The translations under genes were made by a program, and so were the position numbers. A model generated the notes under the pieces. The model was not told the DNA's origin. It searched no databases and saw only the letters and a program-made list of their open reading frames with translations. 5,411 nucleotides of DNA from Nitrospirota bacterium (GTDB taxonomy: Bacteria > Nitrospirota > Thermodesulfovibrionia > Thermodesulfovibrionales > UBA1546). Shown piece by piece: positions 1-5,286 of the stretch (position 1 is its first letter; every line of letters starts with the position of its first letter). The DNA lies in contig SCSY01000269.1 of NCBI GenBank assembly GCA_004298625.1, forward strand, positions 1 to 5,411, read 5' to 3'.

Positions 1-32
1 ATAACATCACCTGAGAACGGCTTCCCGTTGAA

Positions 33-62
33 TTGACAGAACTCTCCGCAAAGGTTGATAAT
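33..62 (+). promoter_or_regulatory. sigma70-type promoter of the radical SAM gene
   Basis: A perfect TTGACA -35 box lies at 33-38. An 18-base spacer separates it from GATAAT at 57-62, which matches five of six positions of the -10 consensus. Transcription should begin about 6-8 bases after 62, on or next to the ATG at 68, so the message would be nearly leaderless. The only purine-rich match to a ribosome binding site, AAAGG at 50-54, is 13 bases from the ATG and would lie upstream of the transcript start. This is a sequence-based prediction only. Confidence 0.6.
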
Positions 63-67
63 TAAAC

Positions 68-1003
68 ATGAACCGCAGACACAATTCATTCGGCCATTAC
101 ATGAAAAAAACGTTCGGCACAACCGTCTACAAGGTCAATGTTGATGCGGGTTTTACATGTCCGAACAGAGACGGAACTCTCGGCGTCACAGGCTGCATTT
201 ACTGCAACAACGACAGTTTCAGGCCGAGTTCGTGCAAACCTGCGCTTTCTGTGAGTGAGCAGATAAAAAATGGAATCGCCTATTTGAGCAAACGATATAG
301 GGCAGAGAAGTTCCTTGCGTATTTCCAGCCCTTCTCGAACACCTATGCCCCTGCTGAAAAACTCGAAACTCTTTACAGGGAGGCGTTGGAGGAACCTGCG
401 ATTATCGGCCTTGCAATAGGCACAAGGCCGGATTGCATAGACAAGGAAAAACTTGCGCTCCTCGAGTCTCTAACAGAAAAGCATTTCATCCTTGTTGAAT
501 ACGGCCTTCAGTCCATATATGAAAAAACTCTCAGGTTTATCGAGAGAGGCCATGATTATAAAACTTTCCTCGATGCGGTTTTGATGACCCGTGACAAAGG
601 CATTTATACAGGAGCCCATCTCATAGCCGGATTTCCCACAGAGACAAGGGAAGAGATGCTTTCGATGGCGGACGAGATCTCATCGGTTCGTCCTGATTTT
701 CTGAAGCTCCATCAGCTTCAGGTGATAAAGGACACTCCTTTAGCTGAGATATATAGGGAAAACCCGTTTCAGATCTTCGGGTATGATGAATATCTCGACT
801 TTGCCGTTGATTTCATCGAGAGGCTTTCCCCTGACATTGTGCTTCAGAGGCTCTTCGCTACAGCGCCTGACGAGATACTGATCGCGCCAAGGTGGGATAA
901 GAGCAGGCATGAGATAACAAGGGATATAGAAAAAAGGCTTGCGGAAAGAGATACATTTCAGGGAAAGAAATGCAGGGCATTGCATAACATAGGCAGGGTA
1001 TAG
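68..1003 (+). CDS. radical SAM protein, TIGR01212/YhcC family
   Basis: A 311-residue cytosolic radical SAM enzyme resembling E. coli YhcC and the Elp3-like group. It should bind a [4Fe-4S] cluster and cleave S-adenosylmethionine; its substrate is unknown to me. Family marks in order are the N-terminal block with YKVNVDAGFTCPNRDGT (residues 21-37), cluster cysteines C31, C43 and C46 (a CX11CX2C spacing rather than the classical CX3CX2C, as I recall for this family), another cysteine at 56, EYGLQS (144-149), GAHLIAGFPTET (182-193), KLHQLQVIKDTPLA (213-226), and QRLFATAP near 260-267. Length and both ends fit the family. The ATG at 68 is preferred to the next one at 101 because the residues between them (NSFGHYMKKTFG region) align with the usual family N-terminus. 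No good ribosome binding site precedes it; see the promoter at 33-62. The gene ends 19 bp from the convergent acyltransferase fusion. Confidence 0.93.
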   Translation: MNRRHNSFGHYMKKTFGTTVYKVNVDAGFTCPNRDGTLGVTGCIYCNNDSFRPSSCKPALSVSEQIKNGIAYLSKRYRAEKFLAYFQPFSNTYAPAEKLETLYREALEEPAIIGLAIGTRPDCIDKEKLALLESLTEKHFILVEYGLQSIYEKTLRFIERGHDYKTFLDAVLMTRDKGIYTGAHLIAGFPTETREEMLSMADEISSVRPDFLKLHQLQVIKDTPLAEIYRENPFQIFGYDEYLDFAVDFIERLSPDIVLQRLFATAPDEILIAPRWDKSRHEITRDIEKRLAERDTFQGKKCRALHNIGRV

Positions 1004-1009
1004 TTTTCT

Positions 1010-1037
1010 CGTTCATCGTGCATCATGAATCATGCAT
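1010..1037. repeat. degenerate 7-bp tandem array at convergent gene ends
   Basis: Four consecutive heptamers read CGTTCAT, CGTGCAT, CATGAAT and CATGCAT. They share a C at position 1 and AT at positions 6-7. The array straddles the stop codon of the minus-strand fusion gene (1023-1025) and encodes its last residues, MHDS. It also fills most of the 19-bp gap to the radical SAM stop codon. No classical terminator hairpin with a T-run is present between these convergent genes. Confidence 0.6.
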
Positions 1038-3071
1038 CAGCTGGTTCACCCTTTCCCTCAATTCATCTGCAAAGAATTGATACTTGTCTGTCTTCTCCGG
1101 TTTTTTTGTCATGTCCGAATCCGAAGGATAAAATGGTTTTCCAAAAATAAGTTTTATCTTTTTCGGCTTTGGAAGGAATGCGCCTTTCGGCAATGCCTCA
1201 AAACTGCCTTTTATGGCAGCAGGGACAACAGGCACATTCATCTCCAGCGCAAGAATGCCTATGCCTTTTTTAAATTCCATCAGGTTCCCGTCATAAGACC
1301 TCCCTCCCTCAGGGAATATGCAGAGAGATTTTTTATTCCTTAGCACATATCCTGAAAGTTGAAGCGCCTTTTCCAGAAATGCATCCGGGTCAATGGGTAT
1401 CACGTGTGCAAGCCTTGCAATAAATGCTGTCAGCCTGTTTGCAAAATATGTCTGAAACCCGTGGAAATAGAGATTTCTAAGCATCTTCAAAGGCAGCCCT
1501 GAGGCAATGACAAACACATCCAGATAACTGCAGTGATTGGGAGTGATTATAAACGGGCTGTCGGGAATATTTTCCTTTCCTTTAACATCGAGCCTGAAGA
1601 ATATTTTTAAAAACAGTTTAATAGCCCCCATTAATGCTGAAACGACAAACCATTCAACTGCCCCCTGATTAAGGCCAACAGCTCTCTTTTCGTTTTCAGA
1701 CGGCTCCTGTGAAAGGATAGAAGAGAAGCCTGTGCCCTTCTGTTGAGAGCTGAGAGCTGAGGGCTGAGAGCTGATACCAGCCTCCTTTATCTTCCCGACC
1801 AAATCGCCCACTGTCTGGATATCCGATGCAAATGTCTCTGGAAGTTTGATGGAGAATTTATTTTCAAGGCTCACAACAAGCTCTATCCTTTGCAGCGAAT
1901 CAAGCCCCAGGTCGAGTTCGAGGTTGTCTGTTGGGAGGATTGGAAAATCAGCGGGCAGCGCGTAGCGTGTAGCATATATGCATTCAACTACCCTTCTGCC
2001 TATCTCATCAGACATGAGATTTTTATCTTCACTTTTAACTTTCAATTTTTCACTCTTAACTTTTATCAGGTCTTTGATCATGAACCTTCTCAATTTTCCT
2101 AAAGGCATCCTCGGCAGCGGCTCGGAAAAAAGATCAAATCCCTTGATCCTCGTATAGGGAGGAAGTTTGGCCGAGATACGGATTATCTCCCATCTCAATG
2201 CCTCCTGAATATTGGCAATCCTCTGCTTTTTTGCCTCCTCGATATCCGGGACAATAATTGCATGTAACGATTCCATCCCGCCTCTTTCTTCAAGCCCGAA
2301 GACGCATATCTCTTTTATCAACGGAATTTTCAAATATTCCTTTTCCAGTTCCTCAGGGTATATGTTCTTCCCTGAACCGAGGACAATAACCTCTTTTATC
2401 CGTCCCGTAATGAAAAGAAATCCATCGCCATCGAGGTATCCAAGGTCGCCGCTGAAAAACCATCCGCCTTTTATTGCCTGCGCCGTTGCCTCAGGGTTTT
2501 TATAATATCCCGTCATTACCATAGATCCTTTGATTGCAATCTCTCCTTCTTGCATAAAACCGGGTTCGCCTTCGGCAGAACCTGTAATTTTTATTTCTAC
2601 GGACGGAAGGGGTTTGCCGACAGAGCCTGCCCTACGGGTTTTTATCGGATTAAATGTAACAACAGGAGATGTCTCTGTAAGGCCATATCCCTCAAGCACT
2701 GTGAATCCGATCGCTTCGAGGTCCCTCATTATCTCGGGTTCGAGCCTTGCGCCTCCGCTGGTAAAAAACCTGAACTGTTTGCCGAGCGCGTTATGAGCTG
2801 AGCGGAATATTATCTTCCCGATATTTATACCTGTGCTTCTCCGCAATCTGCCGCAGAGGGCTAAAATATTCTTAAGCGCCCATGATAACGGGAACGGAAG
2901 CTGTTTTACTTTGTTTATGATTCCGTTTCTAATCATTTCAAGAAGCTGGGGGACGCCGATAAGGATTGTTACGCCTTTGTCCTTTATCGAAGAAATGATA
3001 TCAGACCCTTTAAGGCTTGGAGAATATGTAATCGCTGCTCCCAGAATTACAGGCACAAGAAATGTGCACAT
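1023..3071 (-). CDS. C-terminal part: ligase C-lobe, ACP and PlsC acyltransferase domains
   Basis: This fragment has 682 residues from its first ATG; ligase homology begins 13 codons earlier (LPLHHTYPF). Residues 1-335 are the remainder of an AMP-forming acyl ligase: EGYGLTETSP (127-136), the FFSGDLGYLDGDG and TGRIKEVIV adenylate-binding stretch (205-230), and the likely catalytic lysine K326 in PLGKLRRF. A lysine-rich repeat linker (338-350) follows. Next comes an acyl-carrier domain (about 354-430) with DLGLDSLQRIEL, where S392 should carry 4'-phosphopantetheine. A serine/glutamine repeat linker (434-446) leads to a PlsC/LPLAT acyltransferase (about 475-675) with NHCSYLD (H513 and D518, the HX4D pair) and FPEGGRS (586-592). 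A hydrophobic stretch at 475-492 may sit on the membrane. Expected role: fatty acid activation, transfer to the carrier, and acylation of a lysophospholipid or glycerol-phosphate. Separate translation is doubtful because of the upstream frameshift and the missing ribosome binding site. Confidence 0.85.
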   Translation of the reverse strand: MCTFLVPVILGAAITYSPSLKGSDIISSIKDKGVTILIGVPQLLEMIRNGIINKVKQLPFPLSWALKNILALCGRLRRSTGINIGKIIFRSAHNALGKQFRFFTSGGARLEPEIMRDLEAIGFTVLEGYGLTETSPVVTFNPIKTRRAGSVGKPLPSVEIKITGSAEGEPGFMQEGEIAIKGSMVMTGYYKNPEATAQAIKGGWFFSGDLGYLDGDGFLFITGRIKEVIVLGSGKNIYPEELEKEYLKIPLIKEICVFGLEERGGMESLHAIIVPDIEEAKKQRIANIQEALRWEIIRISAKLPPYTRIKGFDLFSEPLPRMPLGKLRRFMIKDLIKVKSEKLKVKSEDKNLMSDEIGRRVVECIYATRYALPADFPILPTDNLELDLGLDSLQRIELVVSLENKFSIKLPETFASDIQTVGDLVGKIKEAGISSQPSALSSQQKGTGFSSILSQEPSENEKRAVGLNQGAVEWFVVSALMGAIKLFLKIFFRLDVKGKENIPDSPFIITPNHCSYLDVFVIASGLPLKMLRNLYFHGFQTYFANRLTAFIARLAHVIPIDPDAFLEKALQLSGYVLRNKKSLCIFPEGGRSYDGNLMEFKKGIGILALEMNVPVVPAAIKGSFEALPKGAFLPKPKKIKLIFGKPFYPSDSDMTKKPEKTDKYQFFADELRERVNQLMHDS
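1741..1775. repeat. 7-bp tandem array in the ACP-PlsC linker
   Basis: Five heptamers in register read TGTTGAG, AGCTGAG, AGCTGAG, GGCTGAG and AGCTGAT. Read on the minus strand they encode SSQPSALSSQQ, a low-complexity segment lying exactly between the carrier domain and the acyltransferase domain. The flanking coding sequence is not repetitive. Confidence 0.8.
1946..1973. repeat. weak 7-bp tandem array at the start of the ACP domain
   Basis: Four heptamers end in AGC: AATCAGC, GGGCAGC, GCGTAGC and GTGTAGC. On the minus strand they encode about ATRYALPA(D), just before the conserved carrier core. This segment is longer than I expect between helix 1 and the DLGLDSL region. The array is short and more diverged than the others, so chance is possible. 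Confidence 0.4.
2022..2063. repeat. 7-bp tandem array in the ligase-ACP linker
   Basis: Six heptamers in register on the plus strand read TTTATCT, TCACTTT, TAACTTT, CAATTTT, TCACTCT and TAACTTT; the first is the most degenerate. Read on the minus strand they encode the charged linker KVKSEKLKVKSEDK. It joins the end of the ligase domain (catalytic lysine region) to the carrier domain. TAACTTT occurs twice exactly, three units apart. Confidence 0.8.
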
Positions 3072-3739
3072 GAACGGATACGTGTGGTGCAGCGGGAGTA
3101 TGGAAAGCAGCTATCGGATACCGAAATAACATCCGCCTTTATCACAGCCTCTGCATCAGATAGAAAATTTCTGTGAGTAAGCATCACACCTTTGGAAACG
3201 CCTGTTGTTCCGGAGGTGTAAATGATGGAGGCTATGTCTTCCGCATATGTATCAGGAAATTTTTCTGTCTGTTTGAAGTTAAGGATTTCTTTAAACTCAG
3301 GCGAATCGAAGCTGATCTGCATAATCCCCCCTTGCCCCCCTTTAGTAAAGGGGGGATGGGGGGATTTAGATTTAAGAGCCTCCTCAATATTTTCTTCTGT
3401 TTTTGAACTGCAAAAAATAATTTTCGTATCGGAATCGGCCAAAAAATTTCTAATCGAATCGGGATAAAGCTGAGAATCAATCGGAACTGCAACAGCGCCT
3501 GAGAGCATAATCCCCATGTACGAGATGCACCACTCCGGCCTGTTCTCTGAAATAATTGCAATGCGGTCTCCTTTGCCTGTGCCTGTTTTTATCAGATACG
3601 ATGCGATTGCCTTTGAATCCGAGCTGAACTTAGCGTAAGATACTTCCTTCCAGGTCTGATCAAAATAGTTGAATGCGATATTGTCCCTGCATTTTTCAGC
3701 GGTTTTTAGAAACAGACTATGAATAGTCTCATTTGTCAT
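3047..3739 (-). CDS. N-terminal part: AMP-forming fatty acyl ligase domain
   Basis: This is the N-terminal lobe of a long-chain fatty acyl-CoA/acyl-ACP synthetase (ANL superfamily). It should form an acyl-adenylate from a fatty acid and ATP. The sequence opens with MTNETIHSLFLKTAEK, then WKEVSYAKF (30-38), GDRIAIISENRPEW (58-71) and GAVAVPID (81-88). The ATP-binding P-loop IIYTSGTTGVSKG falls at 172-184. True homology stops at about residue 210; the final residues (about 22, ending in CAHFLCL) are out-of-frame readthrough. Residues about 125-139 (SPHPPFTKGGQGGI) come from an inserted palindromic repeat, placed where related ligases have a surface loop before a beta strand. I chose the ATG at 3739 over the ATG at 3748 and the TTG at 3775. 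The upstream starts overlap the predicted -10 and -35 boxes, and family homology begins near 3739. No clear ribosome binding site is seen. Confidence 0.85.
   Translation of the reverse strand: MTNETIHSLFLKTAEKCRDNIAFNYFDQTWKEVSYAKFSSDSKAIASYLIKTGTGKGDRIAIISENRPEWCISYMGIMLSGAVAVPIDSQLYPDSIRNFLADSDTKIIFCSSKTEENIEEALKSKSPHPPFTKGGQGGIMQISFDSPEFKEILNFKQTEKFPDTYAEDIASIIYTSGTTGVSKGVMLTHRNFLSDAEAVIKADVISVSDSCFPYSRCTTRIRSCAHFLCL
3323..3366. repeat. C/G-run palindromic repeat inside the ligase domain
   Basis: The left arm (3323-3344) is AAT, six C, TTG, six C, TTTA. After a central G at 3345, the right arm (3346-3366) is TAAA, six G, AT, six G, ATT. The arms are fully complementary except for a three-versus-two base interruption between the runs, so the mRNA could form a stem of about 19 bp. 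This is the type of dispersed palindrome that yields PPFxKGGxGG peptides in many bacterial genomes, and here it is translated in frame as SPHPPFTKGGQGGI. The identification as a known repeat class comes from memory of that peptide signature. Confidence 0.85.
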
Positions 3740-3746
3740 TTTATTC

Positions 3747-3775
3747 ATTATCTGAAAAGCGCTGCAAAATAGCAA
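3747..3775 (-). promoter_or_regulatory. predicted promoter of the ligase-ACP-PlsC gene
   Basis: On the minus strand, TTGCTA at 3775-3770 (four of six consensus matches) is followed by a 17-base spacer and GATAAT at 3752-3747 (five of six). The ATG at 3739 lies seven bases past the -10 box, so transcription would start on or beside it and the message would be leaderless or nearly so. The lack of a ribosome binding site before this ATG is consistent with that. Confidence 0.45.
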
Positions 3776-3804
3776 TATGAGAGTGTTTTTTATTGCCCTG
3801 TTGC

Positions 3805-3933
3805 AGATATGGGATAGTATTCTCGCTCATTCTCGGGCTGTCGCCCTCCGAGGATTTTGTCTCTTTAGTTTTGGCATTAAACAACCTATATGACTATCGA
3901 CAAAATAAACCGCTCAAATACTACCCCATATCT
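3805..3933. mobile_element. possible miniature inverted-repeat element (non-coding)
   Basis: Arms of 17 bp at 3805-3821 (starting AGATATGGGATAG) and 3917-3933 (ending CCCCATATCT) are inverted copies with one mismatch. They enclose about 95 bp. Nested inside are ATTTTGTC at 3854-3861 with its exact inverse GACAAAAT at 3899-3906, and a small hairpin CTCGG/CCGAG at 3832-3836 and 3848-3852. CGCTCA also occurs next to both arms as a direct repeat (3824-3829 and 3911-3916). No transposase or convincing coding frame lies inside, and I see no clear target-site duplication at the edges. It could be a MITE or insertion-sequence remnant, or a structured RNA or regulatory element between two divergent genes. 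No family is recognised. Confidence 0.45.
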
Positions 3934-3964
3934 TGTTTGAATGTCCCCGGCTTTTTCTGTTTTG

Positions 3965-3973
3965 TGCTAAAAT
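3965..3973 (+). promoter_or_regulatory. extended -10 promoter upstream of hisI
   Basis: TGCTAAAAT is an extended -10 element (TG, one base, TAAAAT). No good -35 box is found 17 bases upstream, which extended -10 promoters tolerate. Transcription from about 3980 would give a leader of roughly 30 bases carrying the hisI ribosome binding site, and should drive hisI and the coupled DHH gene. Confidence 0.4.
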
Positions 3974-3999
3974 TTGGAAGCAACTAAAAATTGCTGTGC

Positions 4000-4005
4000 G
4001 GAGGA
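4000..4005 (+). promoter_or_regulatory. ribosome binding site of hisI
   Basis: GGAGGA at 4000-4005, followed by AA, lies three bases before the ATG at 4009. It decides the start: a longer reading frame from TTG at 3991 would translate through the ribosome binding site itself and adds residues (LCGGN) unlike any HisI N-terminus. Confidence 0.7.
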
Positions 4006-4008
4006 AAC

Positions 4009-4368
4009 ATGATACCCGAATTAAAATTTAACGAGAGAGGATTAATCCCCGCTATCATACAGGATGCGGAGAGCAATGAAGTCCTGATGATGGCATGGAT
4101 GGACAAGGTTGCGATTGAAAAGACCATTGCAACAGGCTTCACGCATTTCTGGTCGCGCTCAAGGGAAAAATACTGGATGAAGGGCGAGACATCAGGCCAT
4201 GTCCAGGAGGTAAAAGAGATTTTATATGACTGCGATGAGGATACCTTGCTTGTAAAGGTAAAACAGCACGGCTCCGGAGCCTGCCACACAGGCAACAGGA
4301 CATGTTTTTTCAGGAGCATTACGGCAAAAAACATAAAAGACGCGAAAGAGAGCAAGAAGAAAAAATGA
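4009..4368 (+). CDS. hisI: phosphoribosyl-AMP cyclohydrolase HisI
   Basis: A 119-residue, stand-alone HisI. It hydrolyses the adenine ring of phosphoribosyl-AMP in the third step of histidine biosynthesis, in the cytosol. Visible family features are LKFNERGLIPAIIQD at the N-terminus, VLMMAWMD (25-32), FWSRSREKYWMKGETSGHVQ (47-66), and the metal-binding YDCDEDTLL (73-81) with D74, D76 and D78 as likely Mg ligands. C75 and the cysteines of GACHTGNRTCFF (C92, C99) are the probable zinc ligands. Length fits the monofunctional form; no HisE (phosphoribosyl-ATP pyrophosphatase) domain is fused. The C-terminus is a lysine-rich tail (ESKKKK) whose A-rich codons also precede the next start. No other his gene is visible within the window. 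The stop codon overlaps the ATG of the DHH gene as ATGA, indicating translational coupling. Confidence 0.95.
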   Translation: MIPELKFNERGLIPAIIQDAESNEVLMMAWMDKVAIEKTIATGFTHFWSRSREKYWMKGETSGHVQEVKEILYDCDEDTLLVKVKQHGSGACHTGNRTCFFRSITAKNIKDAKESKKKK

Positions 4369-5255
4369 GACTTGTAACGCGCGGCGACCTTGATGGCGTA
4401 ACATCGGCAGTGCTTCTGACGACTATGGAAAAGATTTATTCCATAGAATTAGTCCATCCCCAGGACATCACTGATAAGAAATTTGAAATCACCAAAAACG
4501 ATATCATGTCTAATCTGCCGTATCACCCGGGATGTGCAATGTGGTTTGACCATCATGAGCTGACGGAAAGCAATGAAAAGCCGCCGAAGGATTTTAAAGG
4601 CAGGCACGCGATAGCGCCGAGCGTTTCGAGGGTGATCTATGATTATTATTCCTCGGACAAACTCTCAAAATACGAATACCTTGTTGCAGAAACAGACCGC
4701 CTCGACTCTGCACAGATTAATGTAGAAGAAGTTCTTAACCCAAGCGGCGTAATACTTCTTGGTTTTACGATAGATTCCCGCTCAGGCATAGGAAGGTTCA
4801 ACAAATATTTTGTAGAGCTCGTTAACTGGCTTAAGACAATGCCTGTAGAAAAAGTGCTCCACCAGCCTGAAGTGATGGAAAGGGTAAAGGTCCTCAGGGA
4901 AAATAATAAGGCATTTCTCGATATACTAAAAGAGACATCGAGGCAGGACGGCAATGTTTTGATAACAGATCTCCGCAAGGTAAAAAAAGTGCCTGCGGGC
5001 AACAGGTTCTTGATATATACGCTTTTCCCTAAAACAAATGTCTCGATACGCATTCAATGGGGGCCCGGCACAAAATTTGTGGCTGTTACTTTAGGGCATA
5101 ATATCTTCAACAGGACAAGTCGCGCCGACTGCGGCAGGATTTGCAGTGATTACGGCGGAGGCGGCCACAGGGGCGCAGCAGCATGCCCTCTCAAGCCTGA
5201 AAAGGCAAACCAGCAGATTGCAGAAATAATCGAGAGATTAAAAAAAGAAGGCTGA
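4365..5255 (+). CDS. DHH/DHHA1-family phosphoesterase, exopolyphosphatase-like
   Basis: A 296-residue soluble protein of the DHH superfamily, which contains RecJ, NrnA and PPX1-type enzymes acting with divalent metals. Motifs are LVTRGDLDGVTSA (3-15; D8 and D10 as metal ligands), FDHHEL (61-66), the signature DHH at 62-64, ETDRLDSA (109-116; D111, D114), and a C-terminal DHHA1-like part ending in DYGGGGHRGAA (262-272). Similar proteins are often annotated as exopolyphosphatase. Whether the true substrate is polyphosphate, an oligonucleotide or a cyclic dinucleotide product cannot be told from sequence. The ATG at 4365 is chosen because it forms an ATGA overlap with the hisI stop and gives the standard MRLVTRGDLDG start. 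An earlier in-frame ATG at 4302 would only add a charged segment read out of frame from hisI. The local ribosome binding site is weak (AGAAGA), so expression probably depends on coupling to hisI. Confidence 0.88.
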   Translation: MRLVTRGDLDGVTSAVLLTTMEKIYSIELVHPQDITDKKFEITKNDIMSNLPYHPGCAMWFDHHELTESNEKPPKDFKGRHAIAPSVSRVIYDYYSSDKLSKYEYLVAETDRLDSAQINVEEVLNPSGVILLGFTIDSRSGIGRFNKYFVELVNWLKTMPVEKVLHQPEVMERVKVLRENNKAFLDILKETSRQDGNVLITDLRKVKKVPAGNRFLIYTLFPKTNVSIRIQWGPGTKFVAVTLGHNIFNRTSRADCGRICSDYGGGGHRGAAACPLKPEKANQQIAEIIERLKKEG

Positions 5256-5286
5256 CGTTCTTAATATTAATATATTAATGATGTTC

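Larger units (their letters stand above)
1023..3739 (-). pseudogene. acyl ligase-ACP-PlsC fusion gene with one frameshift
   Basis: The two minus-strand reading frames 3739-3047 and 3110-1023 together make one three-domain protein. The first frame carries the ligase P-loop and runs to SVSDS. Homology then jumps frame to LLSILPLHHTYPFMCTF, the expected continuation of acyl ligases. The second frame is closed by TAG at 3113-3111 directly before its CTG (3110-3108). Adding one base between 3111 and 3110 restores an open frame of about 905 codons. No slippery heptamer is present at the junction. The downstream ORF has no ribosome binding site before its first ATG (3071). I therefore read this as a one-base deletion or an assembly error, not programmed frameshifting. 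The rest of both frames is intact with key residues kept, so any loss is recent or artefactual. Compared with E. coli Aas (acyltransferase then ligase), the domain order is reversed and an ACP is inserted. Confidence 0.8.

Noticed and set aside
1..36. Possible end of a plus-strand gene (ITSPENGFPLN, then TGA at 34-36).
   Set aside because: Eleven codons are too few to support a call, and the stop lies within the -35 region. It competes with the minus-strand frame over the same bases.
1..89. A minus-strand frame open from an ATG at 89-87 to the left edge, giving a cysteine-rich start (MNCVCGSCLIINLCGEF).
   Set aside because: Only about 29 codons are visible. It overlaps the start of the radical SAM gene and its strong promoter, has no ribosome binding site, and matches no family I recognise. 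Chance openness is likely; sequence to the left would decide.
2022..2063. Reading the heptamer arrays as a CRISPR array or as iterons of a replication origin.
   Set aside because: Units are 7 bp, contiguous and without spacers, lie inside a coding gene, and differ in sequence from array to array. There are no cas genes, replication initiator or DnaA-box cluster.
3102..3118. Programmed -1 ribosomal frameshifting joining the two parts of the fusion gene.
   Set aside because: No slippery heptamer is present (the local codons are GAT AGC TGC TTT), and TAG lies directly upstream in the new frame. A lost base explains the data more simply.
3305..3370. Treating the C/G-run palindrome as an intrinsic terminator inside the gene.
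   Set aside because: No T-run follows on the coding strand, and the sequence is translated in frame within an otherwise continuous ligase domain.
3793..3987. A 64-codon plus-strand open frame in the intergenic region.
   Set aside because: It runs through the inverted-repeat element, has no ribosome binding site, and its translation has no recognisable domain or coding bias.
4646..5053. A 135-codon minus-strand open frame opposite the DHH gene.
   Set aside because: It is a shadow of a well-supported plus-strand gene with conserved DHH and GGGGH motifs, and its translation resembles no family.
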